Assembly (NCBI GenBank): GCA_013003065.1
Contig: JABDLI010000367.1
Coordinates: 1-41,437, forward strand
Length of the DNA stretch: 41,437 bases
Direction of reading: 5' to 3'
Source: Phycisphaerales bacterium
GTDB taxonomy: Bacteria > Planctomycetota > Phycisphaerae > Phycisphaerales > SM1A02
The translations under genes were made by a program, and so were the position numbers. The notes beneath the pieces were generated by a model, which saw nothing but the letters and a program-made list of their open reading frames with translations, was not told where the DNA came from and searched no databases. Of the stretch, positions 19,445-27,473 are shown in pieces. How positions within the stretch are numbered: position 1 is the first letter of the stretch; each line of letters opens with the position of its first letter.

Positions 19445-19606
19445 CTCGCAGGCCGCTCAAGAACTCCGACTCGGTCCAGATCGGCGAGCTTCCGCCCTGA
19501 TCGCACCGTCGATTCTCGGCGTCTCACAGGGGATACGCCGCCGGCGCAATCAGGACGAAACCTCACTCGATCTGGACCGCGCCGGAGTTCTTGAGCGGCC
19601 TGCGAG
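19445..19606 (-). repeat. 162-bp near-perfect palindrome; candidate structured RNA or MITE-like element
   Basis: Left arm 19445-19507 is the reverse complement of right arm 19543-19606. The outer 24 bp match perfectly, and 37 of the outer 39. The inner 24 positions match at 18 after one bulged base. The 35-nt centre contains its own 5-bp stem (19518-19522 with 19535-19539). Six of the eight mismatches are A/C oppositions on the plus strand, which become G-U pairs in a minus-strand transcript; none become pairs in a plus-strand transcript. The element lies 74 bp past the stop of the minus-strand HPF-like gene. I see no target-site duplication at the sharp edges. It may be a 3' untranslated hairpin, a small RNA or a miniature transposable element. 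Confidence 0.8.
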
Positions 19607-19680
19607 GTCTGTCTGATGGCTCAGAATCTGCGCAGTCTTCTCGGCGTAGTGACGCGCCGGCAGCGTCGATGCCCGCGTGG

Positions 19681-19989
19681 TCAACCCTGGCGTCGTTCGA
19701 AGTCCCGCGCGACCGCCCGCTGCAGCTTCTCTGCACAATCGCTGGCCGCGGCGGAGATGTCCCCGCTGCGGGCCTCGACCGCCAGCGGCCGCCCGCCGGC
19801 GGGTCGCGCTTCCATCGTGCATCGTTTGTCGTCCGGACCGCGCCGCTTCTGCTTGTCGTCGTGGAGATGCACCTCCACGCGGGTCACGCGATCGGCGTAA
19901 CGGGACAGGGCCGCCTCCACCGCCTGGGTCACGTGCGCAGTCAGCGTATCGTTGCCACGGATGTCACCGTAATTGACTTGAATCTTCAT
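19681..19989 (-). CDS. Short HPF/RaiA-family ribosome-associated protein
   Basis: Small cytosolic protein of 102 residues that looks like a hibernation-promoting factor of the short type. These bind the 30S subunit and silence ribosomes in stationary phase. It starts MKIQVNYGDIRGND, then a helix (LTAHVTQAVEAALSRYADRV), strands TRVEVHLHDD and CTMEARPAGGRPLAVEA, and a final helix (ISAAASDCAEKLQRAVARDFER), reproducing the beta-alpha-beta-beta-beta-alpha order. The start at 19989 is chosen because the family begins at this strand; the longer open frame to 20130 adds unrelated sequence. No C-terminal dimerisation domain of the long HPF type is present. It stands alone, with the large palindrome downstream on its strand. 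Confidence 0.8.
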   Translation of the reverse strand: MKIQVNYGDIRGNDTLTAHVTQAVEAALSRYADRVTRVEVHLHDDKQKRRGPDDKRCTMEARPAGGRPLAVEARSGDISAAASDCAEKLQRAVARDFERRQG

Positions 19990-20440
19990 GCACTCATGCT
20001 CCACGGAAGACGCTCGAGCCGGGCTTGAAAGGTGGCGATCGCTGACCGTAGCACTGGCATCACGTGCGGATGAGGGCGTCGCGGATCCCCGGCGGGCTCG
20101 ATGATACCGGAGGACAGCCTCGTGCGACATGGGCCATCATGTCCGTGGACGTGCGTGGATGTGCGTTGGAGCCGGCGAACGGCGTCTGCGGCAACTTGAA
20201 CAAGGGTCGCGCTGACCGCCGCCTCGCGTCCGCAGGATCGTGGCCGGCAACGCGCGTTGCGTCCTCGGGCGGCATCGCGGTCGATGCGGTCCCGCCTTCT
20301 CTCGTTCCGGTGCCAAAAACCAGGAAACGTCCCGGGTTTTCCGTTCGCTCGTTCCAGTGTACAAACCACGAAACGTCCCGGTTCTTGTGTGCGTACGCCG
20401 ATGATGAGACCAGGATTGCAAGAGGCAACTGCGACTGGCC
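19990..20440. other. Intergenic region with direct repeat, no convincing gene
   Basis: About 450 bp separate the divergent starts of the HPF-like gene and the permease. Open frames exist on both strands (for example 20064-20444 plus), but their translations are Arg/Ala/Ser-rich without domains and their starts lack ribosome binding sites. The only organised element is the direct repeat at 20301-20383. The promoter of the permease is probably in the less GC-rich part near 20310-20420. Confidence 0.5.
20301..20383. repeat. Direct repeat, two ~37-bp copies with conserved GAAACGTCCCGG core
   Basis: Copy 1 is 20301-20338 and copy 2 is 20348-20383. Both begin CTCGTTCC, continue with GTG and AAAAACC/CAAACC, and share GAAACGTCCCGG followed by TT. 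Copy 1 can fold, with AAAACC (20316-20321) pairing to GGTTTT (20335-20340) around a 13-nt loop that contains the conserved core; copy 2 folds more weakly. The arrangement is reminiscent of REP-like elements, but no associated transposase is in the window. It sits 58-140 bp upstream of the permease start and could also act as a regulatory site. Confidence 0.6.
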
Positions 20441-22474
20441 ATGAGCGAGCAACCCGTCGGCTTCAAACGCAACATCGGCCTGTTCATGGCCGTGATGATC
20501 GGTATCGGCGCCATGATGGGCCCCGGCATCTTCGCGTTGCCGGGCGAGCTCGCCAAGCTCGTCGGTCCGCTCGGCGTGCTCTCGTACCTGGTGCTCGGGT
20601 TGGTTGTCGTTCCCACCGCGCTCAACTACAGCGAGCTGGGCGCTTCGATCCCGGTCGCCGGGGGTGGCTACTCGTTCGTGAGCCGTCTCGCTCCCAAGAC
20701 CGTCGCGTTTCTGACGGGGTGGTTCTTCTGGATCGGCAACGTGCTCGCGTGCTCGATGTACGCGCTGATCTTCGGGCTGACCGTTCGGGAGTACTTCTGG
20801 TCCGAGGCCCCCATCCCGCTGGTCGTGGTGGTGATCACGCTCCTCTTTCTGCTGCTCAACCTGCGTGGGGCCAGTCAATCCCTCAAGGTGATCGCGGTCA
20901 TGAACGTCGTGGAGCTCGGGATTCTCGCCGGCTTCGCGGTCCTGGGCGCGTTCGACGTCGAGCCTGCGAACCTGGATCCGATCGCACCGATGGGGTGGGG
21001 AGGGTTCTTGCCGTCGATGGCGCTCATCTACGTGTCGTTCGTCGGATTCGATCTCATCACGGTCGCGGCCGAGGAGATCATCGCCCCCGGCAAGACGATC
21101 CCCCGCGCGATCATGATCACGCTGTTCTCGGGCCTGGCGATGTACGTGGTCGTGGTCTTCGTCATGATGGGTGCGGTGCACTACGGAGAGCTCGGAAAGA
21201 GCGACGTTCCATTCATCTTCGCCGCCGACAAGCTATTCGGGCCGTGGGGGCGCTGGGCCGGTATCGTCGCGACGGTCATGGCGAGTCTCTCTGCGTTCAG
21301 TGTCACGCTCGGCGCCAGCGCTCGCATCCTCTACGCCCTGGGGCGGGACGGACACTTTCCGCCCGTCCTGGCCAAGCTGAACACGAGATACCAGACCCCG
21401 CACTGGGCCCTGATCATCTGTGCCGTCGTTGCAATCGGATTCGCGAGCTCGGGAATCGTGGCGCTCGTCGCGTCGGTCAGCGCCTTCGGGTACCTCACCG
21501 GGCAGGGCATCGTGAACGCGACGGTCATCGCGTTGCACAGGAAGATGCCGAACCTGCGTCGGCCCTTCAACGTGCGGTGGTTCCCGTGGCTGCCGCTGAT
21601 CGGCGCGGCCACGTGCTGGGTCTTCGTGCCGGCCCTCGAACCTCGGTCCTTCTCGTTGGGAGGAGCGATCACGCTCGTCGGCGCGGCCATTTTCCTCGTG
21701 CGACCGACGAACCGCGCCGCGGTTCGCAGGGCGCCCGAGGCCGCTCGACGTATCCTCCGGCGGTTGCGTCAGAAGAGGAAGCTACGCATGAGAGTCCTGA
21801 TCATCGGTGGTGGAAGGCTCGGTCGGAACATCGCGGATCGCCTGCTCGCCAAAGACGAGCACCGCATGATCTTCCGCTCCCACGAGCACCAGATCACGTT
21901 CATCGACAAAGACGAGGAGGTGTGCAACACGCTCGAAGCACGGTACGGAGTTCCGATCTACCACGGGGACGGTACCAAGCTGGAGATCCTGGAGCAGGTC
22001 GGCGTCGACAACGTCGACGTGGCCATCGCGGCCTCGGACAACGATGATCAGAACGTCATCGCCGCGATGCAGGCCAAGCGGCTGGGCATGCAGCAGGTCA
22101 TCGCCATCGTGACCCAGCACGAGTACCGCGACCTGATCGAAGACAAGGGCATCGTCGCGATCAGCGCGCCGTGGGCGACCGCGGCGCTCGTCGAGAACTA
22201 CCTCGACCGCCCCGGCATGGCCGAGCTGTTCGAGATCAGCGAGGGCATCGCGAACCTCATCGGTGTGGACGTGCCCACTGACGCGACCGTGGCCGGTCGG
22301 GCCATCAAGGACATTGCGGTTCCCAAGGAGTGCGTGGTCGCGGCGGTGGTCCGCAGCAAGACGTTCGTCGTGCCGCGTGGCGATACGGTCATCGAGCCGG
22401 GCGATCACGTCATCTTCGTCGGGCCGGCCGCGGCGATTAAAGACGCGCGGGAGCTCTTCCTGGAGAAGACGTAG
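20441..22474 (+). CDS. APC-family permease fused to a TrkA/RCK regulatory module
   Basis: Inner-membrane transporter of 677 residues. Residues 1 to about 430 form an APC-superfamily (amino acid/polyamine/cation) permease with about 12 membrane helices. Helix 1 has the substrate-loop pattern GIGAMMGPGIFALPG, helix 6 the segment YVSFVGFDLITVAAEEI, and helix 8 ASLSAFSVTLGASARILYALGRDG. A basic linker (RRLRQKRKLR) leads at residue 450 into an RCK_N/TrkA_N Rossmann domain (VLIIGGGRLGRNIA, then ITFIDKDEE as the acidic end of strand 2). An RCK_C/TrkA_C domain closes it at about 595-677 (IANLIGVDVP, PRGDTVIEPGDHVIFVGP). RCK modules bind NAD(H), nucleotides or ions and gate K+ systems. I infer allosteric control of the permease, perhaps for K+ or an osmolyte. 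There is no stop between the halves. Confidence 0.92.
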   Translation: MSEQPVGFKRNIGLFMAVMIGIGAMMGPGIFALPGELAKLVGPLGVLSYLVLGLVVVPTALNYSELGASIPVAGGGYSFVSRLAPKTVAFLTGWFFWIGNVLACSMYALIFGLTVREYFWSEAPIPLVVVVITLLFLLLNLRGASQSLKVIAVMNVVELGILAGFAVLGAFDVEPANLDPIAPMGWGGFLPSMALIYVSFVGFDLITVAAEEIIAPGKTIPRAIMITLFSGLAMYVVVVFVMMGAVHYGELGKSDVPFIFAADKLFGPWGRWAGIVATVMASLSAFSVTLGASARILYALGRDGHFPPVLAKLNTRYQTPHWALIICAVVAIGFASSGIVALVASVSAFGYLTGQGIVNATVIALHRKMPNLRRPFNVRWFPWLPLIGAATCWVFVPALEPRSFSLGGAITLVGAAIFLVRPTNRAAVRRAPEAARRILRRLRQKRKLRMRVLIIGGGRLGRNIADRLLAKDEHRMIFRSHEHQITFIDKDEEVCNTLEARYGVPIYHGDGTKLEILEQVGVDNVDVAIAASDNDDQNVIAAMQAKRLGMQQVIAIVTQHEYRDLIEDKGIVAISAPWATAALVENYLDRPGMAELFEISEGIANLIGVDVPTDATVAGRAIKDIAVPKECVVAAVVRSKTFVVPRGDTVIEPGDHVIFVGPAAAIKDARELFLEKT

Positions 22475-22596
22475 CCGTCCTGGCCGAGCAGGCAGCGCAA
22501 GGTCAACGCGACTGCCGGTGAGGAGGTCGCAACGGAGAGAAGGCTCAACTTCGACGGAGCCGACTGGTACGATCGGAAAACGGAGGACCAGCGGTC

Positions 22597-23979
22597 ATGA
22601 AGAGCCTGACCCCGATCGTGCTGCTCGCCGTGTTGCTCGGACTGATGCCCGCGAAGAACGCCGGCGCAGTACCGCCGATCATCGTGTACGACACGCTCAG
22701 CCGCACCGACGGTGTCGCGTTCATCGGTGACCTCGTCATCGACGATCTCCGGCTGAGCGGCGGCGGGCTGCTGCGGGCGGTGACCGTCGCCCTCACGGCC
22801 GACGGGGGCGGCGACGCGGTGACCACCGACGTGTTTGTGTCGATCGCTCTCGACGGTGGCGACGGCGTGCCGGATCTCGACGGCACCGGGGACGACGCGT
22901 TCATCGCGCAGGCGGCGGCGTTCGGCGTCTCGATTCCGGTGGGCGGCGTCGCCATCGTCGAGCTCGACGTCTCGGACCAGCTCGCGCTCGCGCCACCGGA
23001 CGCGTTGCTCTTCGGCGGGGTGCAGCTCAGCCACCCCGACGCCGGGCACCTGTTCTACGCCCCGCCGGTCGTCGGGAGCACGGACGACTTCGTTTTCAGC
23101 TTCGCCGCCGGGGGGCCCGTGCCCGCGCCGGGCGTCACCGATCCGGGCCTCGACGCCTCGCACGCACTCGGGTTCCGCATCGACGCCGTCATGCTGCCGC
23201 CTGCGACGATACGCTCGGGCATCGCCGGCGTCCCCATCACGTTCGACGATCTGACCGAGGGATTTCAGGGAACGACGTTCACGACCGGCGGCGTCACGTT
23301 CTCCGAGGGGCGGGACGGGTTCGTGCCCCCGGTGGACGGAATGTTCGCGGCGGACGACGGCACGGACGTCTGGAACGACAACCCGGCGATGCTCGACTTC
23401 GTCGGCGGCACGCTGCTCAACCTGAACGCATTCGTCGGGGGGCCCGGCGGCTACGCCTTCGCGATCATGAAGTCGATGCGGATGACGCCCGACCGCGTGC
23501 ACTCCGGGGTGCGGATGAGCGTGGCGTACGTGGTGGAGATCCTCGCGCCGCCCCCGGAGGACTACTCGGGCGGCACGATCACCCTGCTCGCGTTTCGGGA
23601 GGGGGCCATGGTCGCCTCGGCGTCGGCATCCTCCGGCAACATGCTGGGGACCAGCTCCGGCGGCTCGTTCACCTTCGGGGCGAGTGAGCTGGAGATCGCG
23701 GGCGTCGAGTTCGACGATCTCGTGCTCTTTGCGACCGCCCCCGGCCCGGGCGGCAGCCTCCAGATGTCGATCGACAACCTGCTCGTCGGCGCGGCGACGT
23801 GCACTGGCGATATCGACGGGGACGCCGTCGTCGGCTTCACCGACCTCCTCGCGTTGCTCGCGGGGTGGGGCGACTGCCCGCCCGGCGGAATGTGCCCGGC
23901 CGATCTCGACGGGAACGGAAACGTGGGATTCACGGATCTCGTCCAGCTTCTCGCGGGTTGGGGACCATGCCCGGGTTGA
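22597..23979 (+). CDS. Secreted protein of unknown function with dockerin-like tail
   Basis: Secreted protein of 460 residues. The ATG at 22597 has GGAGGA at 22582-22587, and a signal peptide ends near Asn-Ala-Gly-Ala. The middle consists of two beta-rich domains. Residues about 25-200 hold an acidic, DG-rich region (VFVSIALDGGDGVPDLDGTGDDAFI). Residues about 205-395 resemble the choice-of-anchor type of domain (ITFDDLTEGFQGTTFTTGGVTF, LLNLNAFVGGPGGYAF, then EIAGVEFDDLVLFA near the end). The tail (about 400-460) has two copies of the dockerin-like repeat (DIDGDAVVGFTDLLALLAGWGDC and DLDGNGNVGFTDLVQLLAGWGPC). I do not recognise a family with known activity. Carbohydrate or surface binding is a guess based on fold impressions. 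Confidence 0.75.
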   Translation: MKSLTPIVLLAVLLGLMPAKNAGAVPPIIVYDTLSRTDGVAFIGDLVIDDLRLSGGGLLRAVTVALTADGGGDAVTTDVFVSIALDGGDGVPDLDGTGDDAFIAQAAAFGVSIPVGGVAIVELDVSDQLALAPPDALLFGGVQLSHPDAGHLFYAPPVVGSTDDFVFSFAAGGPVPAPGVTDPGLDASHALGFRIDAVMLPPATIRSGIAGVPITFDDLTEGFQGTTFTTGGVTFSEGRDGFVPPVDGMFAADDGTDVWNDNPAMLDFVGGTLLNLNAFVGGPGGYAFAIMKSMRMTPDRVHSGVRMSVAYVVEILAPPPEDYSGGTITLLAFREGAMVASASASSGNMLGTSSGGSFTFGASELEIAGVEFDDLVLFATAPGPGGSLQMSIDNLLVGAATCTGDIDGDAVVGFTDLLALLAGWGDCPPGGMCPADLDGNGNVGFTDLVQLLAGWGPCPG

Positions 23980-24104
23980 GCGACTCCAACGGCCGCCGAG
24001 CGGTGCCCGCCGACGGCGGTGACGAGGCGGGTGACGCAGTGACTTCAGACATTGGCGCCGGCAAAGTGTGTGTGGGCGACCTGACGACCCTCTGACGGAG
24101 AACT

Positions 24105-25448
24105 ATGACAATGCCGTGCAAACGCCGTGTCGACCGATTCGCCTCCTCACGATGGGGTGAGTCCCTGTGGGTTGTCGCGCTGGTCCTGGGTTGTGCCGGT
24201 CGCGCGCACACGCAATCCACGCCGATGGTCGAGCTTCGTACGACCGACGCGTCTCTCGTTGGCGATCCGATCAGCGTGCGTGTGACCGGACTTCCGCCCG
24301 ACGTCGATGTCGTGCTCTTCTCGCAATTGGTCGACCGCTCCGGCCGGCTGTGGGTGAGCGAATCGACGTTTCGCTCCAGCGCTGAGGGCACGGTTGATCC
24401 GGCGCGGCAAACGCCGATCGATGATGCGTGGGAGGGCATCGACGCCCTGGGGCCATTCTGGTCGCCACTTCGAAAGACCAAGGCCGGCGCCCATCCCGAA
24501 CCGGCCGATGGCCACGCGGAGCGAACGGCGATCTCTGCGCTCGTCGACAAGCGCGCGGTTGCCACGGCGGCGGTGACGCGTTGGTACCGGAGTCCCGAGG
24601 TCGAGGAGGTTCCCGTCCCCGATGACACGCTCGCCGCGCGGATGTTCGTCAAGCGGGGTGATGATCGACGGTCGGCCGTCATCGTGGTGCCGGGCTCGGG
24701 CGGGGGGGTGCCGGCCGGCACGGCCGAGCAACTTGCCTCGCATGGCCATGCGAGCCTCGCGCTGGGATACTTCGGCGAGCCTCAGACCGTGAGCGAGCTC
24801 GAAAGCGTTCCGCTCGAGTACTTCGATCGGGCCATCGAGTTTCTCAAGGCCCATCCCCGAGTGGATCCGCGGCGTATCGCGATTCTCGGCGGATCCAAGG
24901 GCGGGGAGCTTTCGCTTCTCCTCGCCAGCCGGCGGGACGACATCCGTGCCGTTGTTGCGGCGGTGCCAAGCTCTGTGGTCTTTCAGTCGATCGCGGATGG
25001 ATGGCCGCGCACATCGTCATGGAGTGTCGACGGCGAGGACCTCCCGTTCGTTCCGTATGTCATCTCGAACCGCTTTCGAGAGTCGGGGCGATTGAGTCTT
25101 CTCTACGAGGACAGTCTCGAGAACGAAGATGCCGTTGCCCGAGCGACGATCCCCGTTGACCGGATTGCGGGCTCCATCCTGCTTGTGTCCGGACGAGACG
25201 ATTGGATGTGGCCCGCAACGCGAATGTGTGACGACATCGTCGCGCGGTTGAAGGAGGCCCAGTTTCCGCACGAGGTGACGCACTTGGCCTACGACGACGT
25301 CGGCCACGAGGTTCTGACGGCAGGATTTCGTCCCGTCAGTTGGTCGCGGCGGGTCGGGGGAACACGTCAGGGGCACGCGGCCGCGCAAGCCGACGCGTGG
25401 AAGAGGACGCTCGAGTTCCTGGCTCGGAATCTGGCCGCCGCGAACTGA
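24105..25448 (+). CDS. BAAT/acyl-CoA thioesterase-like alpha/beta hydrolase
   Basis: Exported protein of 447 residues with the two-domain layout of bile acid-CoA:amino acid N-acyltransferase and acyl-CoA thioesterases. Residues about 12-38 form a signal peptide that may carry a lipobox-like LGC at Cys30. Residues about 40-160 match the N-terminal Bile_Hydr_Trans beta-sandwich (ISVRVTGLPPDVDVVLFSQLVD, LWVSESTF, GIDALGPFWSP). Residues about 175-445 match BAAT_C. The nucleophile elbow is LGGSKGGE with Ser264; the acid is Asp365 or Asp366 (SGRDDWMW) and the base His401 (DDVGHEV). A serine nucleophile suggests hydrolysis rather than amino-acid conjugation, which needs cysteine in BAAT. Export is strange for an enzyme acting on CoA esters, so the true substrate is probably another ester. 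Confidence 0.85.
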   Translation: MTMPCKRRVDRFASSRWGESLWVVALVLGCAGRAHTQSTPMVELRTTDASLVGDPISVRVTGLPPDVDVVLFSQLVDRSGRLWVSESTFRSSAEGTVDPARQTPIDDAWEGIDALGPFWSPLRKTKAGAHPEPADGHAERTAISALVDKRAVATAAVTRWYRSPEVEEVPVPDDTLAARMFVKRGDDRRSAVIVVPGSGGGVPAGTAEQLASHGHASLALGYFGEPQTVSELESVPLEYFDRAIEFLKAHPRVDPRRIAILGGSKGGELSLLLASRRDDIRAVVAAVPSSVVFQSIADGWPRTSSWSVDGEDLPFVPYVISNRFRESGRLSLLYEDSLENEDAVARATIPVDRIAGSILLVSGRDDWMWPATRMCDDIVARLKEAQFPHEVTHLAYDDVGHEVLTAGFRPVSWSRRVGGTRQGHAAAQADAWKRTLEFLARNLAAAN

Positions 25449-25467
25449 GCGGCGGGCGGGCTCGTCG

Positions 25468-26436
25468 TCAACGTCGCATCGCGGCCTGGCGGGTGAGGCT
25501 GACGTAGACGTCATCGAGCGTGCGGCGGTACGTCCACGCCCGCTCCTGCGGGTCCCGGTTCTGCTCGGCGTCGGCCAGACCCTGGGTCAGACGATCCATC
25601 ACGGACGTTCCGAGAAGGTCGGCGCCGAGAATACGCATCGCCTCGATCGTCACCTCGTACACCGCCGCGCAGGCCGCCGGCTGTCCGTTGTTGAAGAGCG
25701 GCACGCCGCGATCGACCGCGAGCTCCGCGAGGCGAGCAGCCCGCGCCCGGGCCGCCGTCGCGGGCTCGGGCGTGGTCTCACGCTCATCCGCCTCGGCCAG
25801 ACGTCGCAGCTTTTCGAGGGTCGCGCGGCGGGAGATGGTTGCGAGGTCCCGGCTGCTCACGGCCGTCGGAGCCGGGTCGTCACCGATCGCACGGATCGAC
25901 CGCACCTCGAGGCGGAATGGCGCTTCGACCTTGTCCGACAGCGTGAAGCCGATGGACTCGATCATGGTGGGCGCGAGGGGCGGCGCGTTCGGAACGCGTC
26001 GGCCGAACGTGATCAGCTCGAAGTCTTCGTACGGCAGGACGATCGTCTCCCACGCCCCGGCGGTGGTGGGGAAGGCCGTCTGGAAACCGCCCGCCGGAAC
26101 CCGCGCGTTGGCGCACCGGATGTCGAACCGGTAGGCGCGGCCGTCACCGCGGACGGTGATCTCGATGGCCCGCGTGTCGGTGAACTGATCGCCGGAGACG
26201 CTGCGTCGAATCTGGGAGAACCCGCCATTGTTGGCGAGGGAGAGCGTGCCGGAGAACTGCAGCACCCCCGGGGCCGAACGGGTGACCGTCCCCGTCGATC
26301 GACCACCCATCACGCCGTCGACGACGACGTTCCAGCTGCTCAGCTCGCGGTCGAGGTCGAGGTCGAGCTGGTCGGCCTGTGCCGCCGCCGAAACCGTCAG
26401 GAGAAGGGCGGGCAGGAGAACCTTGGTCAGCAGCAC
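25468..26436 (-). CDS. Exported CIA30-domain protein
   Basis: Exported protein of 322 residues. I place the start at a GTG at 26436, because it begins a signal peptide (VLLTKVLLPALLLTVSAAAQA) and has an AGAGG about 8 nt upstream; the longer frame to 26631 adds a Pro/Arg-rich stretch without homology. Residues about 28-190 are a CIA30 (NDUFAF1-like) beta-sandwich, with WNVVVDGVMGGRSTG, LSLANNGGFSQIR and ETIVLPYEDF. In mitochondria this fold assists complex I assembly; bacterial exported forms are poorly characterised and may bind ligands or carbohydrate. Residues about 200-322 are helical and charged with no recognised domain. The gene converges with the BAAT-like gene, with a 19-bp gap. Confidence 0.82.
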   Translation of the reverse strand: MLLTKVLLPALLLTVSAAAQADQLDLDLDRELSSWNVVVDGVMGGRSTGTVTRSAPGVLQFSGTLSLANNGGFSQIRRSVSGDQFTDTRAIEITVRGDGRAYRFDIRCANARVPAGGFQTAFPTTAGAWETIVLPYEDFELITFGRRVPNAPPLAPTMIESIGFTLSDKVEAPFRLEVRSIRAIGDDPAPTAVSSRDLATISRRATLEKLRRLAEADERETTPEPATAARARAARLAELAVDRGVPLFNNGQPAACAAVYEVTIEAMRILGADLLGTSVMDRLTQGLADAEQNRDPQERAWTYRRTLDDVYVSLTRQAAMRR

Positions 26437-26826
26437 GGCGGCACCTCTCGGCAGAGCTTTGCGAAAGCGACGCGGTCGCGATGACCGCGTCGGAGGGGGG
26501 TTCGCGGTCCGAGCGGGGGCGGATTCGGGAATCCCGGCGGTCGGCCGAGCCCACCGTGGGGCCCCAGGCGGGCTCGGGCCCGGGGGCGGCCCGGGTCCGA
26601 GCGAGCAGGGCGGTCCGACCGTGCCCATCAAGGAGTTTCACCCGCCCCGGGGCGGACTCGGCGCTCACCGGGCCGCCGGTGGCATGACGTGCGAGGCGGT
26701 GCCTGCCCTCGTACCGCGGCGAATCCGGAGACCGGGCCCGAGCGAAACGACCGTCGTGACCTTCTCCCGGTGCGATTCGACGACCTTGGACGCTGATCCC
26801 GCGGGCCGGCGGATGGGTGCCGCATC
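26437..26826. other. 390-bp divergent intergenic region with strong hairpin
   Basis: The region lies between the divergent starts of the CIA30 gene and the small membrane protein, and should contain both promoters. No convincing gene is present. The main element is an inverted repeat at 26572-26602: 13-nt arms GCTCGGGCCCGGG and CCCGGGTCCGAGC with a 5-nt loop. One position is G opposite T, so all 13 pairs form (one as G-U) in a plus-strand RNA, but not in a minus-strand RNA. It could be a leader hairpin of the plus-strand gene or simply GC-rich noise. Confidence 0.45.
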
Positions 26827-27267
26827 GTGATCGCCGGCATTCTCCTCGCCCATGCCGCTGTGACCCTCGCAATGACGGGGCTCATCTGGTTCGTGCAGAT
26901 CGTGCACTACCCGCTCATGACCGCCGTCGGCACGGCGGAAGGTTGCGCGTACGAACGCGCGCACACGCGACGCACCGGGTTCGTCGTCGGCCCGCTCATG
27001 CTGGTGGAGGCCGGGACCGCCATCGCGATCTCGGTCGTCCGCCCGGATTCCGTTCCGGCGCCCCTGGGGTGGGCCGGGCTCGCGTTGCTCGGCGTCATCT
27101 GGCTCTCGACGGCGGCGGTGCAGGTGCCGTGCCACCGTCACCTCGAACGTTCGTTCGACCACGCGGTCATCCGCCGGCTGGTGCGTACGAACTGGCTGCG
27201 GACGGCGGCGTGGACGATGCGGGCCGCCGTCGCCGTCGCCATGCTGATGCCCGGGCTGGAGGTTTGA
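26827..27267 (+). CDS. Conserved small integral membrane protein
   Basis: Inner-membrane protein of 146 residues starting with GTG at 26827. Four hydrophobic segments are visible, at about 1-22, 50-68, 78-98 and 123-142. Conserved-looking features are the first-helix motif IWFVQIVHYPL, the segment HTRRTGFVVGPLMLVEAGTA, and the cytosolic-looking VPCHRHLERSFDHAVIRRLVRTNWLRTAAWT. I have an impression of having seen this pattern in uncharacterised membrane proteins of other bacteria but cannot name the family. It lies 206 bp upstream of the SDR-photolyase pair on the same strand, which makes a light-responsive cluster possible. Function unknown. Confidence 0.7.
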   Translation: MIAGILLAHAAVTLAMTGLIWFVQIVHYPLMTAVGTAEGCAYERAHTRRTGFVVGPLMLVEAGTAIAISVVRPDSVPAPLGWAGLALLGVIWLSTAAVQVPCHRHLERSFDHAVIRRLVRTNWLRTAAWTMRAAVAVAMLMPGLEV

Positions 27268-27473
27268 GAACCGCCGAGACGCGGTGAGCATCCCGCCGGG
27301 GGAGTGAATCCGGACTCGGGTGGTCGACGATCTGATCGCAGGTCGAACCGTTTGCGGAACCCCTTCCCGGAGCCCATCATGTCGAGCGGTTCGAAGTCGA
27401 CGATTGAGCGTGGACCCGGTGCCGGCGTGGCCCGGCCCACGTGCGAATCCGCAACGCCGGAGGGGACGACGCG

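Noticed and set aside
19445-19606. Palindrome as an insertion-sequence remnant
   Set aside because: It contains no transposase fragment and I found no target-site duplication, so I report only a palindromic element.
19681-20130. Longer version of the HPF-like protein starting at 20130
   Set aside because: The extra 47 residues do not resemble the family, which starts at the first beta strand (MKIQVNYGD).
20064-20444. 126-codon plus-strand frame before the permease
   Set aside because: No domain, no ribosome binding site, unusual composition, and it contains the direct repeat.
21788-22474. RCK part of the permease as an independent TrkA-like gene starting at the internal ATG 21788
   Set aside because: The frame is continuous without a stop. 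GAGGAAG precedes the ATG (21774-21780), so a second internal start cannot be excluded, but a fusion is the simpler reading.
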